Assembly (NCBI RefSeq): GCF_028747985.1
Contig: NZ_CP118108.1
Location: 873,501 to 937,500, forward strand
Length of the DNA stretch: 64,000 bases
Reading direction: 5' to 3'
Origin: Paenibacillus urinalis
GTDB lineage: Bacteria > Bacillota > Bacilli > Paenibacillales > Paenibacillaceae
Shown here: positions 17,381 to 26,128 of the stretch, piece after piece
Position numbering within the stretch: the first letter of the stretch is position 1
How the letters are laid out: every line of letters begins with the position of its first letter
Made by a program: the position numbers and the translations under genes
The notes under the pieces: generated by a model
What the model was told of the DNA's origin: nothing
Databases searched by the model: none
Seen by the model: only the letters and a program-made list of their open reading frames with translations

Positions 17381-18304
17381 ATGGAGCCAAGCACAGTGCC
17401 TTCGGTGAAGCGCCCTAGTCCTACCAAACGTTTTTCAACATGGTCCAACTATTTGTTTATACTGCCCATCATTCTGTTTATGCTTGTGTTCGTCCTGTTT
17501 CCGATTATTTATAACATTACACTGAGTCTGCAGGATGTGAATGTCTACAACTTCAAGAAGGAGCACAGCTTTGTAGGCCTCGATAATTATATCGATACGT
17601 TTAAGGATCCGGTGTTCTTCACCGCACTTCGTAATTCATTGGTATTTACCGTATTTAGTCTCCTATTTCAATTCGGGATTGGATTTGCACTTGCCCTGTT
17701 CTTCAATCGCACCTTCCCGGGACGCAATGTGATGCGTTCGCTGATGCTCCTTGCCTGGATGCTGCCGGTTGTTATTACGGCCTCTGTGTTCCAGTGGATG
17801 CTGAACGGTGATTACGGCGTGATTAACTTTATTCTGCAGTGGCTGGGTATCCTCAGCGAGCCTCACAGCTGGCTCAGTGACAACAGCACCGCGCTGCTGT
17901 CGACAATCGTAGCCAATATCTGGATTGGGATACCGTTCAATATGATCATCCTGCTGACCGGTCTTCAGGGTATGCCGGAGCAGCTATATGAAGCGGCCAG
18001 ACTGGATGGAGCCGGCAAGTGGAAGCAGTTCCGCCACATTACACTTCCACTCATGAGACCGACCATATTGATCCTTGTTATGCTGGGCATCATCAATACA
18101 TTTAAAGTGTTTGATCTCATCTTTATCATGACAGCGGGTGGTCCGGTCAACTCGTCAAATGTACTGCAGATTTATTCATATCAGATGTCCTTCCTCAAAT
18201 TTGAGTTCAGCCAGGGGGCAGCAGTATCCATGATCATGTTCATCATTCTGATCCTGCTTGCTATCGTTTACCTGCGGATGACGAGTAAGGAGGAGGCTCA
18301 ATAA
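17381..18304 (+). CDS. ABC sugar importer permease, MalF type
   Basis: Permease subunit of 307 residues with six hydrophobic segments and the EAA loop near residues 200-228 (LYEAARLDGAGKWKQF). GGGGG eight bases before the ATG. It follows the binding protein by 17 bases and overlaps the next permease by one base (TAATG). MalF-type with a short N-terminus, unlike the E. coli protein. It is part of the putative alpha-xyloside importer; no ATPase gene is linked. Confidence 0.94.
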   Translation: MEPSTVPSVKRPSPTKRFSTWSNYLFILPIILFMLVFVLFPIIYNITLSLQDVNVYNFKKEHSFVGLDNYIDTFKDPVFFTALRNSLVFTVFSLLFQFGIGFALALFFNRTFPGRNVMRSLMLLAWMLPVVITASVFQWMLNGDYGVINFILQWLGILSEPHSWLSDNSTALLSTIVANIWIGIPFNMIILLTGLQGMPEQLYEAARLDGAGKWKQFRHITLPLMRPTILILVMLGIINTFKVFDLIFIMTAGGPVNSSNVLQIYSYQMSFLKFEFSQGAAVSMIMFIILILLAIVYLRMTSKEEAQ

Positions 18305-19134
18305 TGGCACAATCCCAGAAAAAATACTTCATGACGTTCGTGTCCATTCTGATCACAGCCATGTTTTTGTTCCCGGTGTATTGGATGATCAAGACGTCAC
18401 TTACACCGATAACCGACCTGTTTGCAACGCCGCCGAAGTTTGGCGTACTGAATGCGACCTTCCAGGCTTATGTCGATAATTTCATCAAGAATCAGGATAT
18501 GCTGCGGTATATCGGCAACAGCTTTATCGTGGCGATCGGCACGATGCTCATGACACTGCTGTTCGCTGTTCCAGGTGCTTATGCGATGGCGAGGCTGAAT
18601 ATCAGAGGCAAATCCATCATCATGATTCTGCTGCTCGCGATTCAAATGCTGCCGGGGATTACCATGGCGATGCCGCTCTTCATTATGTTCTCCAAGGTAC
18701 AGCTCGTTGACAGCTATTTGGGGCTGATCCTTGCAGACATGATTCATGCACTTCCCTTTGCAGTACTCATTCTGAGACCTGCCTTTATGGCGCTTCCCAA
18801 GGGACTTGAAGAGGCAGCAGCCATTGACGGATGCAACCGGTTTACAGCCTTCACACGGATTATGCTTCCGCTCGTTGTACCGAGCATGATGACGGTAGCT
18901 GTGTTCTGCTTCCTGTTTGGCTGGGGAGATTTTGTCTTCGCTCTGACATTAACGACCGATGACAGTGTACGTCCGCTGACACTCGGCTTGTACCGATTCA
19001 TCGGACAATACGGGACGGAGTGGAACAACCTGATGGCGGTAGCTACCATTGCTGCACTGCCGATTATCGTTATCTTTATTGCTCTGCAGCGCTATGTGGT
19101 CGGAGGCATCGTCGCAGGTTCGATGAAAGATTAA
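18304..19134 (+). CDS. ABC sugar importer permease, MalG type
   Basis: Second permease subunit (276 residues) with six hydrophobic segments and the EAA loop around residues 165-193 (LEEAAAIDGCNRFTAF), ending in the conserved RYVVGGIVAGSMKD tail. AAGGAGG before the ATG. It overlaps the MalF-type gene and is 23 bases before the alpha-xylosidase gene. Translation of the two permeases is probably coupled. Confidence 0.94.
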   Translation: MAQSQKKYFMTFVSILITAMFLFPVYWMIKTSLTPITDLFATPPKFGVLNATFQAYVDNFIKNQDMLRYIGNSFIVAIGTMLMTLLFAVPGAYAMARLNIRGKSIIMILLLAIQMLPGITMAMPLFIMFSKVQLVDSYLGLILADMIHALPFAVLILRPAFMALPKGLEEAAAIDGCNRFTAFTRIMLPLVVPSMMTVAVFCFLFGWGDFVFALTLTTDDSVRPLTLGLYRFIGQYGTEWNNLMAVATIAALPIIVIFIALQRYVVGGIVAGSMKD

Positions 19135-19157
19135 TTAAAAGAGATAGGAGAATGGCT

Positions 19158-21479
19158 ATGAAATTTACTGACGGCTACTGGCATGTAAGATCTGGACTAA
19201 ACGTACTTTACCCTGTGGAAATTCGTGATGTTGAGGTGAAGGAGGATTCCGTTACTGTATACGCATCGACCAAAAAAATCGAGCACAAAGGCCATACACT
19301 CAATACCACCCTTCTTACGGTAAAATACAGCTCACCGATGAAGGACGTGATCTGTGTTGAGTATATTCACAACGATGTGGATGAGGTATCGCCTCAATTT
19401 CATATCCATGAGGATGCGAATTCAACCGTTGATATTGCACAGGATAACGCCAAGGTAAGCCTAGCGAGTGGTGAGCTCCGTGTGAACGTCGATCTTACAA
19501 GCGGCTGGAAAGTAGATTATAACTATGGTGAGAGAAGACTGACAGGCACCGGCTATAAAGGCCCGGCCTACATTAAGTCCACACTGGAGCCTGTCGTGCA
19601 TATGCGCGAGCAATTAGATCTGGGAATCGGAGAATACATCTACGGGCTTGGCGAACGCTTTACTCCATTTGTGAAAAATGGACAGGTCGTCGATATGTGG
19701 AATGAGGACGGTGGAACCTCCAGCGAGCAGGCTTACAAAAATGTACCGTTTTATATGTCCAACTACGGTTATGGCATATTTGTAGATCATCCAGAGCGTG
19801 TGTCCTATGAGATTGCCTCCGAGAATGTATCCAAGGTGCAGTTCAGCGTTCCCGGCGAAAGCCTCAAATATTACATCATTGGCGGCAGCGATATGAAGGA
19901 AGTGCTGAACAACTATACGACCCTGACGGGCAAACCGGCTCTGCCTCCGGCATGGTCATACGGGCTCTGGCTGACGACCTCCTTTACGACAAACTATGAT
20001 GAGGCGACCGTAAACAGCTTCGTGGACGGGATGCTGGAGAGAGATATTCCGCTGTCTGTCTTCCACTTTGACTGCTTCTGGATGAAGGAATTCCAGTGGT
20101 GTGATTTCAAATGGGATGAGGATGTATTCCCTGATCCTAAAGGCATGCTGGAGCGTCTGAAGAGCAAAGGACTGTCGATATGTGTCTGGATCAACCCTTA
20201 TATCGGGCAGAAATCCTATCTGTTCCACGAAGGGAAGAAGCACGGCTATCTCGTCAAGAATCCGGATGGAACCGTATGGCAGTGGGATCGCTGGCAATCC
20301 GGCATGGGCCTCGTCGACTTTACCAATCCGGACGCGGTCCGTTGGTACAAAGACAAGCTCATTGAACTGGTGGACATGGGCGTAGACAGCTTCAAGACCG
20401 ATTTTGGTGAGCGCATACCGACCCATGTCGTATACCATGACGGCTCCGATCCTGTGAAGATGCATAACTATTACACGTATCTCTACAACAAGACGGTGTT
20501 TGAGGCGCTTGAAGAATCCCGCGGCAAGAATGAAGCCATGCTGTTTGCCCGTTCTGCAACAGCCGGTGGTCAGCAGTTCCCGGTACATTGGGGCGGAGAC
20601 TGCTCTGCGACCTATGCGTCCATGGCGGAAACACTGCGCGGCGGACTGTCTCTTGGCATGAGCGGATTCGGCTTCTGGAGCCATGACATCAGCGGCTTCG
20701 AGCAGACGGCTACGCCGGATCTGTATAAGCGCTGGAGTGCCTTTGGCCTGCTGTCCTCCCACAGTCGTCTGCATGGGAATGAGTCATACCGTGTACCGTG
20801 GCTGTTTGATGAGGAAGCGGTGGATGTGCTGCGTTATTTTACGAACCTGAAGAGCACGCTTATGCCTTATCTGTATGCTGCATCTGTAGATGCTACTAAA
20901 CAAGGTGTACCGATGATGAGATCCATGGTGCTTGAATTTATGGACGATCTCAATTGTGCGCCGCTTGATCTGCAATATATGCTGGGTGATTCCATGCTTG
21001 TCGCACCCATCTTCAATGATCAGGGGGCAGGGCGTTATTATCTGCCGAAGGGAAGATGGACGCATTTCCTCACAGGCGAGACGAGAGAAGGCGGTCAGTG
21101 GTACAGCGAGCAGTATCATTATTTCAGCCTCCCGCTGTTTGTACGGGAGAACAGCCTCATTGCGGTGGGTCAGAACAACACGCGTACGGATTATGATTTT
21201 GCCGATCAAGTACAGCTTCATTTATTTGAATTGCAGGAGGGAGCCACTGCCACAACGGTTGTGTACAATACGGCAGCAGAAGAAGAACTCTCGGTGCAGG
21301 CAGAGCGTAAGGGCGGCGTGATTCGCGTGACCTCATCAGGCGCAGGGAAACCGTGGCAGCTTCTATTGAGAGGCTTACCAGAGCTGAGCCGTGTAGAAGG
21401 AGCATCTCTGGAGACAACAGAACAAGGGGTACTTCTTACGCCGTTGTCTACGACAGGAACATTTGAAATGACGGTGTAG
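19158..21479 (+). CDS. yicI: Alpha-xylosidase, GH31
   Basis: Cytoplasmic glycoside hydrolase family 31 enzyme that releases alpha-linked xylose from isoprimeverose and xyloglucan fragments. It follows E. coli YicI closely along its whole length (773 against 772 residues). The nucleophile is Asp415 in KTDFGERIPT and the acid/base Asp481 in HWGGDC; CVWINPYIGQKS and SHDISGFEQTA also match. Start: ATG at 19158, seven bases after GGAG, gives MKFTDGYW, which aligns with the YicI N-terminus; an ATG two codons earlier is too close to the ribosome site. Last gene of the operon, followed by a terminator. It is the best indication of the substrate of the preceding importer. Confidence 0.96.
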   Translation: MKFTDGYWHVRSGLNVLYPVEIRDVEVKEDSVTVYASTKKIEHKGHTLNTTLLTVKYSSPMKDVICVEYIHNDVDEVSPQFHIHEDANSTVDIAQDNAKVSLASGELRVNVDLTSGWKVDYNYGERRLTGTGYKGPAYIKSTLEPVVHMREQLDLGIGEYIYGLGERFTPFVKNGQVVDMWNEDGGTSSEQAYKNVPFYMSNYGYGIFVDHPERVSYEIASENVSKVQFSVPGESLKYYIIGGSDMKEVLNNYTTLTGKPALPPAWSYGLWLTTSFTTNYDEATVNSFVDGMLERDIPLSVFHFDCFWMKEFQWCDFKWDEDVFPDPKGMLERLKSKGLSICVWINPYIGQKSYLFHEGKKHGYLVKNPDGTVWQWDRWQSGMGLVDFTNPDAVRWYKDKLIELVDMGVDSFKTDFGERIPTHVVYHDGSDPVKMHNYYTYLYNKTVFEALEESRGKNEAMLFARSATAGGQQFPVHWGGDCSATYASMAETLRGGLSLGMSGFGFWSHDISGFEQTATPDLYKRWSAFGLLSSHSRLHGNESYRVPWLFDEEAVDVLRYFTNLKSTLMPYLYAASVDATKQGVPMMRSMVLEFMDDLNCAPLDLQYMLGDSMLVAPIFNDQGAGRYYLPKGRWTHFLTGETREGGQWYSEQYHYFSLPLFVRENSLIAVGQNNTRTDYDFADQVQLHLFELQEGATATTVVYNTAAEEELSVQAERKGGVIRVTSSGAGKPWQLLLRGLPELSRVEGASLETTEQGVLLTPLSTTGTFEMTV

Positions 21480-21501
21480 TATAAAATTAGACGAATTCAG
21501 T

Positions 21502-21543
21502 AAAACAGGCCGGGTCGCTGTGAAGTGACCCGGCCTGTTTATT
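21502..21543 (+). terminator. Terminator of the alpha-xyloside operon
   Basis: AAACAGGCCGGGTC pairs with GACCCGGCCTGTTT around a short loop and a T-rich exit follows. Confidence 0.85.
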
Positions 21544-21581
21544 GTAAGGTTCTTTGGATCTGAACCACTCGATATGATGAT

Positions 21582-21650
21582 GATGATGATGATATTAGAA
21601 CTCTGATGATGATGATATTAGAACTCTGATGATGATGATATTAGAACTCT
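21582..21650. repeat. Three tandem 23-base repeats over the end of the acetyltransferase gene
   Basis: Three identical 23-base units follow each other: GATGATGATGAT followed by ATTAGAACTCT. The copy nearest the gene contains its last two sense codons and stop (GAG TTC TAA on the minus strand), so the other two copies are duplications of the gene end. Each unit also holds a short GAT microsatellite. Confidence 0.9.
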
Positions 21651-22225
21651 TGACCCCGAACCTTCGAGAATACATAAGTGTCACGCATCGTACCGTCTAC
21701 CCCAATACTGTCTCCCCGCAGTGTACCTTCCAGTACAAACCCTGCCCGTTTGGCTACATTAGCACTGTTTGTATTTCGGGCATCGCAGCGAATCTCAATT
21801 CGATTCGCGCCAAACTCCTTCACTGCAAAATCGGTAACGGCATGCACTGCTTCCGTGATGTAGCCTTGTCCCGCATAAGCGCTGTGGACCCAGTAGCCGA
21901 TCTCGAACTTCCGGGTCTCCCAGTTGATCCGGTGCAGTCCACTGCTGCCGATGAGACTGCCGGAATCCCTCTTAAACAGCAGGAGCTGCAGATCCGTGCG
22001 CTCTGCGAAGCGAATCGCGGACTGCCTGATCTGCGTTTCGGATTCCGCTATCGTTGGTGCAGTCTTGGCCCAAGGCATCCAGGGTGCCAGCTCCGCGAGG
22101 CTTTCTTTAACAGCCTGGTTTATTAGCGTACCGTCACCCGGTCTCGGTGCACGTATGATCAGCCTTTCGCTATCTATGCTGTCCGGGAAATTGAGCAGAA
22201 TCGGATTGATCTTGGCGTTGCTCAT
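21641..22225 (-). CDS. GNAT-family N-acetyltransferase, RimJ/RimL-like
   Basis: Acetyltransferase of 194 residues using acetyl-CoA. The opening SERLIIRAPRPGDGTLI and the later IGYWVHSAYAGQGYITEAVHAVTDFAVKEFGANRIEIRCDARNTNSANVAKRAGF are typical of the RimJ/RimL/ribosomal-protein-serine group; GQGY contacts the CoA pyrophosphate. AGGAGG precedes the ATG. It stands alone. Its stop codon is inside a tandem repeat. The substrate, protein terminus or small molecule, is not indicated. Confidence 0.9.
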   Translation of the reverse strand: MSNAKINPILLNFPDSIDSERLIIRAPRPGDGTLINQAVKESLAELAPWMPWAKTAPTIAESETQIRQSAIRFAERTDLQLLLFKRDSGSLIGSSGLHRINWETRKFEIGYWVHSAYAGQGYITEAVHAVTDFAVKEFGANRIEIRCDARNTNSANVAKRAGFVLEGTLRGDSIGVDGTMRDTYVFSKVRGQEF

Positions 22226-22320
22226 AGCAGCCCCTCCTAGAAAATTTTTCTAATAAACATAACATGGTACGTGACGATGATCAACCCGAAAAATGAGCAC
22301 CAAAAACGAAATTTCACACC

Positions 22321-22349
22321 TTATCAATCGCTTGAATTGAAAGTATGAT
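22321..22349 (+). promoter_or_regulatory. Probable promoter of second LplBC importer operon
   Basis: TTATCA (22321-22326), a 17-base spacer and TATGAT (22344-22349). The poor -35 box suggests that an activator is needed; the AraC-type regulator at the end of the operon is the candidate. Confidence 0.5.
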
Positions 22350-22361
22350 GGATTTATCAAA

Positions 22362-22375
22362 TGTAAGTGCTTACA
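22362..22375 (+). promoter_or_regulatory. cre-like CcpA operator
   Basis: TGTAAGTGCTTACA differs from the ideal cre TGTAAGCGCTTACA in one base. It lies just downstream of the probable promoter and 33 bases before the start codon, where a bound CcpA would block transcription. Confidence 0.7.
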
Positions 22376-22407
22376 CATGAATATTACAAAATGAAGGGGG
22401 CTCCTCT

Positions 22408-23385
22408 ATGGACATGGAACCTCGCCAAGCACCATCCGTTTCTGCTAAGAATGCCAAGGCTCCCCGAGCTTCAGCAGCACTCCAGCTGGGGAAGAAATTT
22501 CTTAGACAGAAGCACATACAGACAATGGCTCTGCTTGGTGTAGTCTGGATGTTCATATTCAACTACATCCCGATGTACGGCATTATTATCGCTTTCAAGG
22601 AGTACGACATTATCGGCTCCATATCCGAAGCGCCCTGGGTAGGGCTGGAGCACTTCAGAGAGTTCCTGGATGATGATAGTCTCGGTAATGTGATTCGAAA
22701 CACGCTCGGAATGAGCTTGCTCAAGCTCATCATCGGTTTTCCGCTTCCGATCCTGTTCGCCCTGTTCCTCAATGAGCTGAGGAGCATTAAATTCAAACGC
22801 ACAGTACAGACGATCTCCTACCTGCCTCACTTTCTATCATGGGTTGTTCTTGGAGGCATTCTGGCGACATGGCTGTCGGATATCGGGGTGCTCAATAACA
22901 TTCTGATGGCACTGAATATCATCGATGAGCCGATTAGCTATCTGGCCGAGCCAAAATATTTCTGGACGATTATTATTGCCTCTGATATATGGAAGGAGCT
23001 TGGCTGGTCTGCAATTATCTATCTGGCCGCCATATCCAGTGTATCGCCTGAAATGTATGAAGCAGCAACGATTGATGGCGCTGGACGATTCCAGAAGATG
23101 TGGTACGTTACGCTGCCTTCCATCAAATCAACGATTACAATTCTGTTTATTCTCGCGGTGAGCGGTGTGCTGAATTCTAACTTTGACCAGATTCTCGTGC
23201 TGCGCAACTCCCTGAACGACAGTGCAAGTAATGTTATCGACTACTATGTGTACCAGACCGGAATTTTGTCCGGACGTTATTCCTATTCGACGGCAGTTGG
23301 CTTGATCAAATCGGTCATCGCGCTTATTCTCCTGCTGCTTGCTAACAAGGTATCGAAGAAGATTAACGGAACATCCCTTTATTAG
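22408..23385 (+). CDS. ABC sugar importer permease, LplB type
   Basis: Permease subunit of 325 residues. A polar N-terminus is followed by the first membrane helix (LLGVVWMFIFNYIPMYGIIIAF), FPLPILFALFLNEL, TVQTISYLPHFLSW, and the EAA loop near 213-240 (MYEAATIDGAGRFQKMW). GGGGG before the ATG. First gene of an operon permease-permease-binding protein-kinase-regulator. It is closely similar to the partial permease at the left edge of the window. Confidence 0.95.
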   Translation: MDMEPRQAPSVSAKNAKAPRASAALQLGKKFLRQKHIQTMALLGVVWMFIFNYIPMYGIIIAFKEYDIIGSISEAPWVGLEHFREFLDDDSLGNVIRNTLGMSLLKLIIGFPLPILFALFLNELRSIKFKRTVQTISYLPHFLSWVVLGGILATWLSDIGVLNNILMALNIIDEPISYLAEPKYFWTIIIASDIWKELGWSAIIYLAAISSVSPEMYEAATIDGAGRFQKMWYVTLPSIKSTITILFILAVSGVLNSNFDQILVLRNSLNDSASNVIDYYVYQTGILSGRYSYSTAVGLIKSVIALILLLLANKVSKKINGTSLY

Positions 23386-23406
23386 GAGAAAGGAGGGTCT
23401 ATAGCC

Positions 23407-24297
23407 TTGTGGACGCTTAATCGCAGAACCAAAGGGGAGTTCGCTTTTGATACATTGAATACCCTGATTATGCTCATTGTTTGTTTTCTGACGATGTATC
23501 CCATCTGGTATGTTCTTGTAAATGCCTTTAACGATGGAACGGATGCCATGCGCGGCGGGATTTACTGGTGGCCTCGTGAATTCAGTCTCGATAATTTCAA
23601 GGCCGTGTTTGACAGCCCTGGCATTATGACAGCAATGGGGATTACCGTTGCAAAGACAGTGGTTGGTACCGCAGTGCACGTCTTTTTTACCGCCATGGTG
23701 GCTTACGCCTTCTCTCGCAAGGATTTGATCGGAGGCAAGCTGTACATTCTGATGGGAACCGTCACTTTATTCTTCGGGGGAGGACTCATTCCGACCTTCC
23801 TGCTCATTCGGGATTTGCATTTGCTGGACAATTTTCTCGTCTACATCATTCCCGTTATGTTCAGCTTCTTCGACCTCATCATCTTTATGACCTTCTTCAG
23901 GGAAATTCCCGAAGGACTGGAGGAAGCTGCACGTATTGATGGTGCCAACGACTGGTCGATCTTCCTGAGAATTGTGCTCCCGGTATCCCTGCCTGTCATT
24001 GCGACCATTTCTCTCTTCCATGGTGTTTATCAGTGGAATGACTATTTTACCGGAATGATCTATATCAACAATACCGACCTGCAGCCGATACAGACTTATC
24101 TGTACCGCGTCGTTGCCCAGTCGAGCTCCAATCAGATGGTAGCGGCTGTGCAGGGAACGGCAGCGACCAAGACGGTGACTTCACAGTCGATTAAACTGGC
24201 GACCATGGTCGTCACGACGCTTCCGATTGTGTTCGTATATCCATTTCTGCAAAAGTACTTCGTAAAGGGGATGATGATCGGATCCATCAAAGGTTAA
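23407..24297 (+). CDS. ABC sugar importer permease, LplC type
   Basis: Permease subunit of 296 residues. TTG start about ten bases after GGAGG. The EAA loop lies around residues 168-196 (LEEAARIDGANDWSIF), and the protein ends with the family tail (QKYFVKGMMIGSIKG). It follows the LplB-type gene by 21 bases. It matches the permease at 670 region for region, so this operon and the one at the left edge are paralogous. Confidence 0.95.
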   Translation: MWTLNRRTKGEFAFDTLNTLIMLIVCFLTMYPIWYVLVNAFNDGTDAMRGGIYWWPREFSLDNFKAVFDSPGIMTAMGITVAKTVVGTAVHVFFTAMVAYAFSRKDLIGGKLYILMGTVTLFFGGGLIPTFLLIRDLHLLDNFLVYIIPVMFSFFDLIIFMTFFREIPEGLEEAARIDGANDWSIFLRIVLPVSLPVIATISLFHGVYQWNDYFTGMIYINNTDLQPIQTYLYRVVAQSSSNQMVAAVQGTAATKTVTSQSIKLATMVVTTLPIVFVYPFLQKYFVKGMMIGSIKG

Positions 24298-24352
24298 GTG
24301 TACGACATCGTATAGGAACGGTATACAAATAAGCCGAAAAGGGGTTAAATGC

Positions 24353-26020
24353 ATGAACCAAACATGGGGCTTGAAAAGAGTTCTGATTCTGCTGGCTTCA
24401 CTCGTACTTATCTTTACCACGGCATGTTCTTCCTCGGGAGGAGCAGAAGAGACCGATACAGAGACACCGGACACAGAGACGCCAGCGGTTCAGCTGACGA
24501 AGGATGATCCGGGCTGGAAAGTGGATACTTCACCGATTACATTCGATTGGTACTTGAATTTCTCCTGGTTTCCAAACCAGTGGGGTGTAGATCCTACAAC
24601 AAAATATATTACAGAAAAAACAGGCGTCAGTCTTAATTTTATCGTACCGGCAGGAAATGAAAGCGAAAAAATGAATACTTTAATAGCATCCGGTAAACTC
24701 CCGGATTTCATTACGCTCGATAAAGGTGAAGATGCCGTTCAGAAGATGATCGACGGAGGTCTGGTGCTTCCGCTGAATGAGCTCGCTGAAGAATATGATC
24801 CATACTTCTTTACTGCATCGGATGCAGCGAAGCTGTCCTGGTACACACAGCCGGACGGTAAAGTATATGCTTATCCGAATGCTTCTTCCTCACCGAAGGA
24901 TTATGAGCAGTATGCTGACACCTATATTTCAAACCAAGTATTTCTCGTAAGAAAAGATATGTATGAAGCGATCGGCAGCCCGGATATGCGAACACCGGAA
25001 GGCTTCCTTGCCGCACTTGAGGCGGCCAAAGAGAAGTTCCCTGATGTGAATGGTCAGCCGCTCATTCCACTGGGTATGCATGAATTTACGGAGAACGGCA
25101 ACTACTCGCTTGAAGGATATATTCAGAACCTGCTCGCAATTCCGAAGGAGAAGGACGGCAAGCTCTACGACCGTGCAACGGATCCCGAGTATGTGAGATG
25201 GCTGAAGACCTTGCGTACTGCAAATGAAAAAGGATTGTTATCCAAGGATATCTTCATCGATAAACGTCCACAAATGGAAGAGAAAATTGCGCAAGGCAGA
25301 TACTTTGCCATGATTTATCAGCGCAGTGACCTTGCTGCTCAGCAAAATACGCTGTATGCAAATGATCCGAATTCCGTATACATCGCTGTAGATGGACCAT
25401 CAAACACCAACTTGGATACACCAACGCTGGATGGACCGGGAATTTCAGGCTGGACGGTGACACTGATCTCCAAGAATGTGAAGGATAAGGCACGTGCGAT
25501 CCGCTTCCTGAGCTACCTGAACAGTGAAGAAGGCAACAAGGACCTCTACCTAGGTGAGAAAGGTGTCACCTATGACACGATTGACGGCAAGGATCAGTTT
25601 AAGCCGGAAGCCTTAGAACTGCTGAATAAGGATCGTTCCGCCTTCGACAAAGAGTACGGTGCTTCATTTACCTTCTGGATGCTGATGAACACGAATATTA
25701 CTGCACAGTGGACTCCGCCGTCAGTTGAGCCGTTCAAGCAAATGGAGGATTGGACCAAGGGCAAAACAGTAAGCGCTTCCGAATTTGAATTACTCAATCC
25801 GACAGGGAACTCGCCGGAAGGAATTATTAATACGAAGCTTGCTCAGCTGTGGGGCAAGACGCTGCCGAAGCTGCTGATGTCAGAATCCGAAGCGGAGTTT
25901 GATTCCGTCTGGACGGAATATCAAGAGAAGCGTGAGAAGGAAGGACTTGCAGAGGTTCAGGCCTTCCAGCAGAAGAAATACGAGGAGAACGTTTCGAAGC
26001 TGGCTGAATTTCTGAAATAG
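24353..26020 (+). CDS. Large sugar-binding lipoprotein, LplA/LipO type
   Basis: Extracellular binding protein of 555 residues. The signal peptide ends in an intact lipobox (LIFTTAC, Cys25), then a Thr/Glu/Pro-rich linker (residues 30-45) leads to the binding domain. GAAAAGGGG lies before the ATG. It is the third gene of the operon and the paralogue of the protein at 1766, which has lost its lipobox cysteine. A terminator hairpin follows within 60 bases, which probably lets the binding protein be made in excess over the kinase and regulator behind it. Confidence 0.94.
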   Translation: MNQTWGLKRVLILLASLVLIFTTACSSSGGAEETDTETPDTETPAVQLTKDDPGWKVDTSPITFDWYLNFSWFPNQWGVDPTTKYITEKTGVSLNFIVPAGNESEKMNTLIASGKLPDFITLDKGEDAVQKMIDGGLVLPLNELAEEYDPYFFTASDAAKLSWYTQPDGKVYAYPNASSSPKDYEQYADTYISNQVFLVRKDMYEAIGSPDMRTPEGFLAALEAAKEKFPDVNGQPLIPLGMHEFTENGNYSLEGYIQNLLAIPKEKDGKLYDRATDPEYVRWLKTLRTANEKGLLSKDIFIDKRPQMEEKIAQGRYFAMIYQRSDLAAQQNTLYANDPNSVYIAVDGPSNTNLDTPTLDGPGISGWTVTLISKNVKDKARAIRFLSYLNSEEGNKDLYLGEKGVTYDTIDGKDQFKPEALELLNKDRSAFDKEYGASFTFWMLMNTNITAQWTPPSVEPFKQMEDWTKGKTVSASEFELLNPTGNSPEGIINTKLAQLWGKTLPKLLMSESEAEFDSVWTEYQEKREKEGLAEVQAFQQKKYEENVSKLAEFLK

Positions 26021-26060
26021 GCTGATCATGTAATGAAATGAAATGTTAAGGTTCGAATGA

Positions 26061-26080
26061 CCCGCAGACTGCGGGTTTTT
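26061..26080 (+). terminator. Hairpin terminator between binding-protein and kinase genes
   Basis: CCCGCA-GAC-TGCGGG followed by TTTTT. It overlaps the first codons of the longest kinase frame, which is one reason to place the kinase start further downstream. It probably lowers read-through into the regulatory genes. Confidence 0.8.
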
Positions 26081-26128
26081 CGAGCTTTTACCCGCAAATA
26101 CATGCAGAAATGGGATGGGTTTATTGTG

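Noticed and set aside
19956..20774. Minus-strand frame of 272 codons
   Set aside because: Shadow of the alpha-xylosidase gene, with no ribosome site and no recognisable motifs.
21582..21650. CRISPR-like array
   Set aside because: The 23-base units follow directly without spacers and include a gene end, so this is a simple tandem duplication.
25765..25780. AGTAAGCGCTT as a further cre site
   Set aside because: It lies deep inside the binding-protein coding sequence, where the codons explain it; no promoter is nearby.
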